From Candidatus Omnitrophota bacterium (GTDB lineage: Bacteria > Hinthialibacterota > Hinthialibacteria > Hinthialibacterales > JAKPRU01), in NCBI GenBank assembly GCA_029557025.1, contig JAKPRU010000641.1:1-9157 (forward strand): 9,157 nt of DNA, given 5' to 3'. Below, piece by piece: positions 1 to 6,921 of this stretch. Under the pieces are notes generated by a model. It did no database searches and had not been told where the DNA came from. It saw nothing but the letters and a program-made list of their open reading frames with translations. Made by a program: the position numbers and the translations under genes. Each line of letters starts with the position of its first letter. The first letter of the stretch is position 1.

Positions 1-2
1 CG

Positions 3-680
3 GTAATTCCCGGAGAGAACCGAGTCTCTGAAGAAGGGCTGCCCGCTGAGCCGATAATCAGCGGGAACACATACCGACCGAGGGGGCTTGAGGTCGAACA
101 CGCAGGAGACCTGCCCCCATGTCCACGAATATCCAACACAACCCACGGCAGTTTCTTTGTGATACTTACTGCCCCCGGTCCGGGCGAATTTCAAATCCTT
201 GTCGAGGACGGAAAGACTGGCCGTCTGATTGAGTGTATTGACGCATCGACCGGAAAAAAGACGGTTCTTACCGAGCAAATTGCACCCCCGGAGCAATCCA
301 ATCCCCATCCCCAGGCAACGGAACCGAACCAGGTAATCGACCGGCGGGAGCCGTTGCCCGAGCAATCTACACAACCGTCACCAAACCGGCAAATACCTAC
401 AATAGAGGAAAGCAGGAAGGAGATATCCGAAATGTCTACCCCCATGGAACAAGACACGGCTTTCGAGGAGAGCCTTTCTCTGAAGCAGAAGAAACGCCTG
501 GAGAATATCGTACATTTCGGAAATCGTATCCCCGGTTGCATTCGATTCTGTGCGAAGCGATCCGGGAGCAGGAGCGTCAGAAGATCGAGAGCGACATCCA
601 GTTTCGGCAACGGTGCGGACAAGAACTGCTCGAAACCCGGCAACGGCAAGCCGCACGCAAGAGCGAAGAGGATCTTTTGA
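3..680 (+). CDS. Hypothetical protein, left-truncated, probably frame-broken near its C-terminus
   Basis: I do not recognise this protein. The frame is open without a stop from base 3, so the gene probably enters from outside the window; the GTG at 159 is the first start-type codon of the longest start-to-stop reading but has no Shine-Dalgarno, so I do not treat it as the true start. Both other plus frames are closed repeatedly before base 160. The readable part contains a hydrophobic-to-acidic stretch (FQILVEDGKTGRLIE, about 183-230), then a Pro/Gln/Glu-rich linker containing PEQS twice (about 288-375), then a charged Glu/Lys helix-like stretch to about 515. After that the frame becomes Cys/Ser/Arg-rich and looks non-coding, while the -1 frame (stop at 716-718) carries a plausible Gln/Glu-rich helix. 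A single-base deletion, pseudogene decay or sequencing error would explain this. An alternative start is ATG 119 in another frame. No membrane segment or catalytic motif is visible. Confidence 0.4.
   Translation, partial: VIPGENRVSEEGLPAEPIISGNTYRPRGLEVEHAGDLPPCPRISNTTHGSFFVILTAPGPGEFQILVEDGKTGRLIECIDASTGKKTVLTEQIAPPEQSNPHPQATEPNQVIDRREPLPEQSTQPSPNRQIPTIEESRKEISEMSTPMEQDTAFEESLSLKQKKRLENIVHFGNRIPGCIRFCAKRSGSRSVRRSRATSSFGNGADKNCSKPGNGKPHARAKRIF
104..121 (+). promoter_or_regulatory. Shine-Dalgarno-like AGGAG followed by ATG at 119
   Basis: AGGAG at 104-108 lies 10 bases before an ATG at 119-121. It is the best-looking translation start in the first 800 bases. However, it opens a frame of only 37 codons that stops at 230-232, and it is not in the frame judged coding after 160. 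Either it is chance, or the first gene starts here and a second frame break lies near 155-160, which would make this gene doubly broken. Confidence 0.2.
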
Positions 681-718
681 ACGAAGTCGCGATGTCGCAC
701 GCTGCCAGTTTGGTTTGA
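536..718 (+). pseudogene. Probable frame-shifted C-terminal part of the preceding gene
   Basis: In the frame one base behind the upstream gene there is a Gln/Glu/Arg-rich, helix-like segment (SILCEAIREQERQKIES..., ending NEVAMSHAASLV) that stops at 716-718. It looks more protein-like than the overlapping end of the upstream frame. The only start-type codon is a TTG at 536 with no Shine-Dalgarno, so an independent gene is unlikely. The frame is open back to 242, but without an ATG. I infer it is the continuation of the upstream coding sequence after a one-base loss somewhere about 490-540. No convincing slippery heptamer is visible there, which argues against programmed -1 frameshifting. A small independent gene remains possible. 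Confidence 0.35.
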
Positions 719-809
719 CATCTCATCTCCTTGGTCTCTCCCTGGCCGGACTGGGCCTAAAGCCGATGGGGGCTGCGTCCGGCTGGGGGGAGGCCGGTTG
801 GTCTGAAGC

Positions 810-1412
810 ATGAAAAAGCGTCAATCCATATCCCACCCATCTACCAAAGTAACCCCAGGTCCCCGGATCTGTGAGGCGATCAAGGCGGATGGGCAACGTT
901 GCAAGGCCCCGGCGATGTCGAAAGGGCATTACTGCTTTTTTCACTCCCAGGCCACGGCGGAGCAACGGAAGGACGCACAACGAAGGGGCGGAGAGAAGGG
1001 CAAAAGGCAGACCCTTCCCAAGGAAGATGCGGAATACGACTTAGCGACCATTTCCGGCGTGGTGCAGATGTTGGGTTCGATCATCAATAAGACGTTGAGA
1101 GGAGACGTTGACTACAAGATCTCGAATAGCGTTTCGGTCTTATCCGGCAACTTGTTGAGGGCGCTGGAAGGCAACGAATTGGAGCAACGCCTGAATGCGC
1201 TGGAGGAGCGTTTGGAGGAATTGTCTTATGGCAGACCGGCAGATAGTGAAACGCATAGCCGACTTGGAGCGCAAGGCCGCGCGTCTGCCCGCTCCCCGTC
1301 CGGTTTGTCGATCGCGGCTGACGGCGGAACAACGCCGGACCCTGCGGAAAATCACGAGCCGGATGGACGATGTGACACGTCGCCGGGGAATTCAAGCAGT
1401 GAAGACGATTGA
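810..1412 (+). CDS. Small conserved-type hypothetical protein with N-terminal Cys/His cluster
   Basis: A 200-residue reading frame starting at ATG 810; a stop at 804-806 rules out an earlier start, although the nearest purine-rich Shine-Dalgarno (789-793) is rather far at 16 bases. Residues 21-45 carry C21-x9-C31-x10-C42-x2-H45 with the pattern C-A-I-x-x-D-G-x-R-C-K-A and YCFFH. This resembles short Cys/His modules seen in uncharacterised proteins (DUF5763-like, from memory) and suggests a small metal-binding knuckle. A GG-x-K-G-K basic stretch follows (residues 60-66), then a predicted helical region with the sequence VDYKISNSVSVLSGNLLRALE and a Glu/Leu-rich coiled-coil-like end at residues 118-138. 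After residue 139 the composition becomes Ala/Ser/Gly/Pro-rich and coincides exactly with the start of the next gene, so the tail may not belong to the original protein. Function unknown; a DNA- or RNA-associated role is only a guess. Confidence 0.65.
   Translation: MKKRQSISHPSTKVTPGPRICEAIKADGQRCKAPAMSKGHYCFFHSQATAEQRKDAQRRGGEKGKRQTLPKEDAEYDLATISGVVQMLGSIINKTLRGDVDYKISNSVSVLSGNLLRALEGNELEQRLNALEERLEELSYGRPADSETHSRLGAQGRASARSPSGLSIAADGGTTPDPAENHEPDGRCDTSPGNSSSEDD
1214..1230 (+). promoter_or_regulatory. Shine-Dalgarno setting the start at 1228
   Basis: GGAGGAA at 1214-1220 sits 7 bases before ATG 1228-1230. It lies inside the upstream gene and decides in favour of ATG 1228 (protein beginning MADRQIV) rather than the in-frame start at 1195, whose first residues are merely the other-frame reading of the upstream coiled-coil codons. 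Confidence 0.6.
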
Positions 1413-1788
1413 GGTCCCGAGTGATTTTGATCTTGAAGCGGAAAACCGAAGGCTTCTCGGGCAGTGGCAGGAGAATGATATGAGCATCCCTCGGGAACGA
1501 GTAGTCAATCCGGTTTCCCGGCAATTGGCCAAAAAGAGGCTTCCGACGTTGGCAGAGATTTTTCACAGGTCTGATCCGCTGGACGATGGAGATATCGACC
1601 AGGTACCAGAAGCCAAGTCTGGATCGAAAGCTGACCAGACCCCGGATTCACCCCCGGCAAAAGGGCGACCCGTGGAACACGAGAAACCGGCAACCCGCAA
1701 AATGACATTCGAGAACATGGTTTTCGAGGCCCCGGGCAGTTTTGACTTGGAGTGGATGAAGCAACAAAGGAGGGCGGCTGGTCTGTAG
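1228..1788 (+). CDS. Hypothetical charged protein, overlaps the end of the upstream gene
   Basis: A 186-residue protein beginning MADRQIVKRIADLERKAARL, chosen because a good Shine-Dalgarno precedes ATG 1228. It opens with a basic helix (about 1-20), then an Arg/Lys-rich stretch (about 25-55) and an acidic segment. It ends with a low-complexity Pro/Lys/Asp linker (about 118-155) and a short C-terminal piece, TFENMVFEAPGSFDLEWMKQ, that looks like a folded or interaction motif. No catalytic motif, signal peptide or membrane segment is visible, and I do not recognise the family. It overlaps the upstream gene by 185 bases in a different frame, so the two are presumably co-transcribed and end at the terminator at 1932-1963. 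Because its frame is the clean one after 1228, this gene is more likely to be real than the upstream tail it overlaps. Confidence 0.6.
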   Translation: MADRQIVKRIADLERKAARLPAPRPVCRSRLTAEQRRTLRKITSRMDDVTRRRGIQAVKTIEVPSDFDLEAENRRLLGQWQENDMSIPRERVVNPVSRQLAKKRLPTLAEIFHRSDPLDDGDIDQVPEAKSGSKADQTPDSPPAKGRPVEHEKPATRKMTFENMVFEAPGSFDLEWMKQQRRAAGL

Positions 1789-1804
1789 GAAACATCTATA
1801 CTCA

Positions 1805-1892
1805 CCGGGCGGCGCGGGGGTCATCCTACCGACCGCATCCCGAATAGGGGTACCCCCTCATTGGCGGTAAGCGGGCTTCCCGTCCCGCCCGG
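1805..1892. other. GC-rich potential stem-loop region in the convergent spacer
   Basis: The spacer between the plus-strand genes and hsdR holds complementary 8-base arms at 1805-1812 (CCGGGCGG) and 1885-1892 (CCGCCCGG). Between them are a perfect palindrome GGGGTACCCC at 1847-1856 and a GCGGG/CCCGC hairpin at 1871-1888. It could be a long 3' structured leader to the downstream terminator, or a small RNA, but short GC-only arms arise easily by chance. No reading frame of merit covers it. Confidence 0.25.
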
Positions 1893-1931
1893 CGGCAGAA
1901 CATTTGCTGCTCGTTGATTTCTCCTTCCCTC

Positions 1932-1963
1932 GCCCCCGTTGCCCTTTCGGGGGCTTCTTTTTT
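1932..1963 (+). terminator. Rho-independent terminator for the plus-strand genes
   Basis: A perfect 7-bp GC stem, GCCCCCG (1932-1938) and CGGGGGC (1948-1954), encloses a 9-base loop and is followed by TTCTTTTTT (1955-1963). This is the classic intrinsic terminator layout for rightward transcription. Read in the opposite direction the stem is followed by GAGGGAAGG rather than a U-tract, so it should not efficiently terminate hsdR transcripts. It sits 143 bases after the last plus-strand stop codon, and ends 38 bases from the hsdR stop. Confidence 0.85.
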
Positions 1964-2001
1964 GTATGCCGGGAAACCGGGCGCTATTGGGCGATTCCTT
2001 G

Positions 2002-5000
2002 TTACGATCCGACAGCGGCATCCGCTCGGATACTCTCATAGACCTCTTTGAGAAGGTGCTGGCTAACGGCCTCGCGGAACTGGTCCTCATTCATGAACTT
2101 CGCCGTGATCTCCTCGTTTTGATCCATGCGGTCGATGAAAAGACCCTCCAAGGCTTTCCGGAAGACATAGCCGAAGTTCTCCATCGAATTGGCGAGAGCG
2201 GCTTGACGAAGATTACTATCCAAAACGGCGTCTTCTCGGATGGATTCGAAGAATAGTTGATCGCCGGGCTTGAATTCAGTGCCGAACCTCTCATTGAGAA
2301 TGTCGATCAATTTGGATAATTCAATTTCGTCTTTCCGAGCAACCCCAGTTCCAACAGATGTGGGGCCTGATACCTCATGAGTTCCGCCTTCCTCCAGGGG
2401 AATTGATCCCTCACTGATCTTCTGTAATCGGTAGAACTTGAGTGCTACTTCATCATCGAAGTTGTACACAGGTCCCCGGTCCATACGCGGTAGTTTGGTG
2501 AGCAGAAAGCGGATATAGGAATAGAGTTTCTCCAAGTCCGAATCCTGGAACGGAATCACCTGAGACATGAATGAATAGAGATTTCTGAAGGCGATCAGAG
2601 TCTTGCGAAACTCCTCCTGGACCTCCTCGTCAAGATCAATGAAGCGCCCCACCGCCGGGTCGATGCAAGCGTTCATCCGGGCATGGTCCATAGGTGTGTG
2701 ATTCTGCTTCGGTTTGTAAAACACCTTGCAGAACTCTTCGACTTCGGCTTTGTAGTAGACCTGATGCCCATCCAATTTGGCTTGAAGTTCATAGAGTTGA
2801 CTCGGATCGGCACGTTCGCCGATCAGGGTTTGCTCATAGTAAGGTTGGAACGCATCCAGGATCTCCTCCGGTTCGTTGACAAAATCCAGAACGAACGTGT
2901 CTTCTTTTCCCGGGTGCGTCCGGTTGAGTCGTGAGAGGGTTTGGACCGCCTGTATCCCCGCAAGCCGCTTATCGACATACATGGTGTGAAGCAACGGCTG
3001 ATCGAATCCGGTTTGATATTTCTCCGCGACAAGGAGAACCTGATATTCTTCCGTTCCGAATCGTTCGGGGAGTTCTTTTTCCCGGATACCGTTGTTCATG
3101 CCGACTTCCGTATATTCCACTCCGGGCACATCCGGGTCGATTACCGTGCCGGAGAAAGCGACCAGTGTTTTGATCCCGTTATAGCCCTTCTCTGCGATGT
3201 ATTTGTCGAATGCCTGTTTGTACCGCACGGCATGGAGACGGCTGGATGTGACGACCATGGCCTTCGCTTTGCCGCCGATCTTGTGCATGGTGAAGTGGCA
3301 GAAATGCTCGACCATGACCTCTGTTTTCTGGGCGATGTTGTGCGGATGCAAGCTCATGAACCGGGCCAGCGCCCGGGCAGCCTTGCGTTTCTCCACCGTG
3401 GGATCATCCGCGATAGATTTGATCAATCTGAAATAGGTCTTGTACGTGGTATAGTTCCGCAGCACATCGAGAATGAATCCCTCCTCGATGGCTTGACGCA
3501 TGGTGTACAAGTGAAACGGCAGGGGCTTCCCGTCCGGTCCCGGAATACCGAAAACCTCCAGCGTTTTGTATTTCGGCGTGGCGGTAAAGGCGAAGAAACT
3601 GATGTTCGGCTGGTGGCCGCGTTTTGCCATGGTTTTGAGGATTTCCTCCTCATAGTCCGGCAATCCTTGTTCCTCAGCTTTCGCCCGGGCCTCTTCCTTG
3701 ATCGCCGCACCCGCCAGCACACCTTTCAGCTCAGTCGCAGTCTCACCGCCCTGGGAACTGTGGGCCTCATCAACGATGACCGCATACCGACGCATGGGCA
3801 AGTCGCCGATCTTCTCGGTCACGAACGGGAATTTCTGAAGCGTGGTGATCACAATGGGCACGCCGGACCCCAGGGCTTCGGCGAGTTGGGTGGAGTTGAT
3901 GTCGATTTTCTGAACCACACCCTGCTTGTGCTCGAACTGGTAAATCGTGTTCTGAAGCTGCTGATCGAGGACCACTCGGTCAGTCACCACGATAGTCGAA
4001 TCAAAGACTCTCTCATCTTTCTCGTTGTATAGGCTCGCAAGCCGGTGAGCCAACCATCCAATGGAATTCGACTTCCCGCTTCCGGCGGAATGCTGAACAA
4101 GGTAGTTGGTTCCGGTCCCGCGTTCACGGGCGTCGGCGACAATTTTCCGCACACAATCCAGCTGGTGGTAGCGCGGAAAAATCATCGTTTCGCGCTTTGC
4201 CTTCTTGGCCCCCAGTCTTTTCTCCTCAATTTGCAGGTGAATGAACCGGGCCAGGATGTCCAGGAAGCTGTGCCGTTCCAGGACCTCTTCCCAGAGGTAA
4301 GCGGTCTTATACCCGCCGGGGTTTTCCGGGTTCCCTGCGCCACCCCCGCAGCCCTTGTTGAAGGGCAGGAAATAAGTGCTTCGTCCCGAAAGCCGGGTGG
4401 TCATATAAACCTCGTCGGTATCGACCGCAAAATGAACCAGGGTGCGTTTCTTGAACTGAAAGATCAGGTCAGTCGGTTCCCGGTCGTTCTTGTATTGTGT
4501 GATTGCGTTTCTCCAAGTCTGACCGGTCATCGGGTTTTTCAGTTCGGCTGTGGCCACCGGGATGCCGTTCAGCGCCAGAGTCACATCCAGGCTGTTCTCG
4601 TGCCGATTCGAATAGCGAAGCTGGCGCACGATAGTGAGACGATTCGCCGCATAGAGTTTCTGTGTCTCCGGATTCAGGCCGCTTGCCGGGGCGAAGCAGG
4701 CTACGCGAAACAATTTCCCAAAGGACTTGAATCCATGACGCAAGACAGAGAGACATCCCTCGTGTTCGGAGTTCAGCGCCCGACAGAGATCGTCCAGCAG
4801 GGTCTCCTCTGCCTTTTCCTTCTGCAAACCGGCGAGATATTCCCATTCATCGGGCTGGGTTTCCCGGATAAACGAGATCACATCTTGTGGGAACAGGCCA
4901 CGCTCCGGGCTGAAACTATCGGGATCGCGTATCTCATATCCACCCGCCTTGGTCAGGTGCTGCTCAATGGCGGTCTCGAATGCGTATTCTGTATGCTGGC

Positions 5001-5007
5001 CGGGCAT
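2002..5007 (-). CDS. hsdR: Type I restriction enzyme, R (restriction/translocase) subunit
   Basis: A 1001-residue HsdR, of normal length for the family. It joins HsdM and HsdS to form the cytoplasmic type I complex, which translocates unmodified DNA using ATP and then cuts it. Residues 1-210 form the N-terminal nuclease domain with a PD-(D/E)xK signature (D141, then E155-L-K157). The helicase motor follows: Q282 region, Walker A HSAGSGKS at 306-313, DEAH at 413-416, TATP at 475-478, and motif VI QTLSRLNR at 689-696. The C-terminal part (about 715-1001) is helical and would contact the methylase. All catalytic residues look intact. ATG 5007 overlaps the stop of the PIN gene as TGATG, with a strong Shine-Dalgarno (AGGAGGGG, 5024-5017). 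No hsdM occurs in the window. The gene is separated from hsdS by three other genes, so it is probably transcribed with the XRE-ImmA/PIN unit. No terminator is evident after its stop. Confidence 0.97.
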   Translation of the reverse strand: MPGQHTEYAFETAIEQHLTKAGGYEIRDPDSFSPERGLFPQDVISFIRETQPDEWEYLAGLQKEKAEETLLDDLCRALNSEHEGCLSVLRHGFKSFGKLFRVACFAPASGLNPETQKLYAANRLTIVRQLRYSNRHENSLDVTLALNGIPVATAELKNPMTGQTWRNAITQYKNDREPTDLIFQFKKRTLVHFAVDTDEVYMTTRLSGRSTYFLPFNKGCGGGAGNPENPGGYKTAYLWEEVLERHSFLDILARFIHLQIEEKRLGAKKAKRETMIFPRYHQLDCVRKIVADARERGTGTNYLVQHSAGSGKSNSIGWLAHRLASLYNEKDERVFDSTIVVTDRVVLDQQLQNTIYQFEHKQGVVQKIDINSTQLAEALGSGVPIVITTLQKFPFVTEKIGDLPMRRYAVIVDEAHSSQGGETATELKGVLAGAAIKEEARAKAEEQGLPDYEEEILKTMAKRGHQPNISFFAFTATPKYKTLEVFGIPGPDGKPLPFHLYTMRQAIEEGFILDVLRNYTTYKTYFRLIKSIADDPTVEKRKAARALARFMSLHPHNIAQKTEVMVEHFCHFTMHKIGGKAKAMVVTSSRLHAVRYKQAFDKYIAEKGYNGIKTLVAFSGTVIDPDVPGVEYTEVGMNNGIREKELPERFGTEEYQVLLVAEKYQTGFDQPLLHTMYVDKRLAGIQAVQTLSRLNRTHPGKEDTFVLDFVNEPEEILDAFQPYYEQTLIGERADPSQLYELQAKLDGHQVYYKAEVEEFCKVFYKPKQNHTPMDHARMNACIDPAVGRFIDLDEEVQEEFRKTLIAFRNLYSFMSQVIPFQDSDLEKLYSYIRFLLTKLPRMDRGPVYNFDDEVALKFYRLQKISEGSIPLEEGGTHEVSGPTSVGTGVARKDEIELSKLIDILNERFGTEFKPGDQLFFESIREDAVLDSNLRQAALANSMENFGYVFRKALEGLFIDRMDQNEEITAKFMNEDQFREAVSQHLLKEVYESIRADAAVGS

Positions 5008-5510
5008 CAGGATGTACCCCTCCTGCTATCCAGCACGAAACTCGCTCTTTCTCTGCGCAGCATCTCAAATGGATTCTTGAATTTGACCTGGACGCCGAGA
5101 CAGACATTTGGAATCTTCACCTGCCTCACGCCATCGCTCGCCACCTCGTGGGTGACCAGCACATGGCCGTGAGCAAGGGCATACGCGACCAGGTAATAAT
5201 CCGCATCCTGAAGAAATACATGGATTGCAGCTGTGCGGTAATTCTGTCCATGTACCCACTTGCTTACTTTGGAAAGTGCCTCAATCATCGCGTCATCCGG
5301 AGCCAGAAAGAACCGATTTCCCATTTTCTCTGCCCATTTCGAGAGATCATCCGAACCCGCCATCAACTCATCTTCAACCGCTTCAATACTGAAGACCTTC
5401 CCTTTCTTGTTCTTCTCACGGAGCCAATCCCAGAATGCCGGACAGAAATCCATGCCGTAATGCAGGCGTTTGGCCTGGATGAACACATTCGCATCGAGAA
5501 GATAGGCCAT
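5007..5510 (-). CDS. PIN-domain protein, DUF4411-like (probable RNase toxin)
   Basis: A 167-residue PIN-fold protein, the size of a DUF4411 or VapC-type toxin. The family cuts RNA with a Mg2+/Mn2+ centre of acidic residues. Here the N-terminal strand MAYLLDANVFIQAK supplies D6. An acidic cluster at 43-48 (E-A-V-E-D-E-L) supplies the second carboxylate, probably E48. DADYYLVAYA at 102-111 supplies D102/D104, and the VTHE at 119-122 supplies E122. The catalytic set therefore looks complete. The start codon overlaps the stop of the XRE-ImmA gene as TGATG with only a weak Shine-Dalgarno, suggesting dependence on upstream translation. Its stop overlaps hsdR in the same way. Pairing of DUF4411 proteins with XRE-ImmA proteins is a known predicted toxin-antitoxin arrangement. 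Whether this one is toxic, or instead serves the restriction system, is inference. Confidence 0.85.
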   Translation of the reverse strand: MAYLLDANVFIQAKRLHYGMDFCPAFWDWLREKNKKGKVFSIEAVEDELMAGSDDLSKWAEKMGNRFFLAPDDAMIEALSKVSKWVHGQNYRTAAIHVFLQDADYYLVAYALAHGHVLVTHEVASDGVRQVKIPNVCLGVQVKFKNPFEMLRRERASFVLDSRRGTS

Positions 5511-6649
5511 CAGACAGTGACTCTCAATCGACGCCCGAACTCAGTAAATGTCTGCTCTTTCTTGATCCCGAGCAACTGGAAGGCATCCCGATACAGCGTT
5601 TGTCCCTCCAGTGTACTGACCACCAGCGCCCGAACAAAGCGACGGCTCGCCCGTGCTTCCTGTGCCAAATAAAAATCGCCACCCTTGGACTTCGGCAGAC
5701 TCCGAAGGTGTTCCAGTTCCTGTTCGTACGCGATTTGGAATTCATCCCGCGAAATACGCCTGGCGTCAAGAATCCGGCGCAGAATCACGAGAGTGCTTAC
5801 TTTGAACCGCCGGGCGAGATTATTCACTTCATCAAGCGGTTCCGTATGAGGCAACGCATCCCGCAACACACGAAGCGGAACCAGGAATTCGGCGGCCACC
5901 CGGTTGCACCACTGCTCGATCCGGTGAGACGGGACCGATGCAGGTCCCACATCAGAGAGGGCGCTCTTGCCCAACCAGAGATGCGCCAACTCGTGGGCAA
6001 GGGTAAACATCTGCGCCGCCTTGGTGTCAGCGCCGTTAATGAATACGAGCGGTGCGAGATCGTCAGACAGGGCAAATCCCCGGAACTCCTGGGGGTCGAG
6101 TCTCCGCCGGTTGTTGCTTCCCACAACACCGCTCACCATCACGAGGATACCCTGATTCTCGGCTTGGTCGATGAACTGCCGAAGCGCCTCAGTCCAGGTC
6201 GGACAGGCGCGCCGGGCCTCCAAATCGAAGCCCAGCGTCTGCCTCATCGCGTCGGCAGCCCGATCGACAGGGTCTTCCACTCGCAGGGACCCCACAAACG
6301 GGCGGGATTCCTCTCCGGTCAACTTCGCATAATCGCGATACCAGGCTTGGCGGCGTTGGCACAGGTAAAGCACGTCAAGGAGATCCGGGCTGGGATTTTT
6401 GATCTCCTCTCCGCCGATGATTCGCAGGTCCGGAATTGGAATTCGTTCGGCAGGCGGCTCGGCAAGAAACAGGTATCCAATCGGCACAAAGGTGGCTTTG
6501 GCGAACGCCTCCAATTGCTTGAAGGTGGGCTTGGTTTCGCCACGTTCCCACGATTCCAAACATGGGAACTTTTTCCGCAGGCTCGCCCGATCACGGCCCG
6601 CCCTTTTTCGTGCCCAGCGCAAGAGTTCAGGCTTGATCTCAACGCGCAT
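5510..6649 (-). CDS. XRE-family regulator fused to ImmA/IrrE-type metallopeptidase (probable antitoxin)
   Basis: A 379-residue two-domain protein. Residues 1-65 (MRVEIKPELLRWARKRAG...) form a compact helix-turn-helix of XRE type, typical of DNA-binding antitoxins. About 160-300 is an ImmA/IrrE (DUF955, M78) zinc peptidase domain with HELAHLWLG at 219-227 (H219, E220, H223). It is followed by EQWCNRVAAEFLVP at 245-258, whose E254 may be the third metal ligand. The remaining C-terminal region (about 305-379) is of unknown role. ATG 6649 is preceded by a good Shine-Dalgarno (AGGAGAGG, 6664-6657), and the frame is closed upstream before any other ATG. Known relatives repress their own operon or cleave a repressor. 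The repeated half-sites at 6855-6930 are candidate operators, about 200 bases upstream. The stop overlaps the PIN gene. A regulatory role over hsdR is inferred from position only. Confidence 0.9.
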   Translation of the reverse strand: MRVEIKPELLRWARKRAGRDRASLRKKFPCLESWERGETKPTFKQLEAFAKATFVPIGYLFLAEPPAERIPIPDLRIIGGEEIKNPSPDLLDVLYLCQRRQAWYRDYAKLTGEESRPFVGSLRVEDPVDRAADAMRQTLGFDLEARRACPTWTEALRQFIDQAENQGILVMVSGVVGSNNRRRLDPQEFRGFALSDDLAPLVFINGADTKAAQMFTLAHELAHLWLGKSALSDVGPASVPSHRIEQWCNRVAAEFLVPLRVLRDALPHTEPLDEVNNLARRFKVSTLVILRRILDARRISRDEFQIAYEQELEHLRSLPKSKGGDFYLAQEARASRRFVRALVVSTLEGQTLYRDAFQLLGIKKEQTFTEFGRRLRVTV

Positions 6650-6884
6650 CGTATTGCCTCTCCTCTTACGTCCATCTTCCGCCTTATCCTCTGTAAAATC
6701 AAGGCCGTGCGATGCTCACCCTCTTTGTAATGCCAATTCCGAACTCCTGGCACGTTGATTCGGTGTCAGGCAGTCCCCTTCACGGGATCGGCCTCGATAT
6801 CGTGCAATCCATGTCGAAATCGCCCACGATCACATTGCAGTATTCTTCCGGTTTTTGTGTTGCATAGAATATACACGAGATTGT

Positions 6885-6918
6885 TTGTGTTGCATATTAT
6901 GCGTTTTATGATACACAA
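6885..6918. repeat. Imperfect 34-bp inverted repeat within the operator array
   Basis: Arms TTGTGTTGCATA (6885-6896) and TATGATACACAA (6907-6918) pair at 10 of 12 positions around a 10-base centre. A smaller perfect palindrome, GCATA-T-TATGC (6892-6902), overlaps its centre. Symmetry of this kind is usual for a dimeric repressor site. Confidence 0.5.
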
Positions 6919-6921
6919 CAG
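6894..6921 (-). promoter_or_regulatory. Possible promoter for the XRE-ImmA/PIN/hsdR unit
   Basis: On the minus strand a TAATAT at 6899-6894 lies 16 bases after CTGTTG (6921-6916), a reasonable -10 but weak -35. It overlaps the candidate operator array, as expected for a repressed promoter. The implied 5' leader would be about 240 bases. The -35 match is poor, so this is only a candidate. Confidence 0.25.

Noticed and set aside
191..811. Minus-strand frame of 206 codons opposite the leftmost genes
   Set aside because: The composition is Pro/Ser/Arg/Cys-rich and looks like an other-strand reading of the plus-strand frames; no ribosome site or motif.
1932..1963. Bidirectional terminator shared with hsdR
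   Set aside because: On the minus strand the stem is followed by purines rather than a U-tract, so only rightward termination is supported.
2941..4032. Long plus-strand open frame (363 codons) opposite hsdR
   Set aside because: It lies wholly inside hsdR on the other strand, has no plausible domain or ribosome site, and such antisense frames are common opposite codon-biased genes.
4045..5172. Long plus-strand open frame (375 codons) opposite hsdR and the PIN gene
   Set aside because: Antisense to two genes with clear conserved motifs; its translation shows no recognisable motif.
5600..6730. Long plus-strand open frame (376 codons) opposite the XRE-ImmA gene
   Set aside because: Same reason; the minus-strand product has the HELAH zinc motif and a helix-turn-helix, so it is the real gene.
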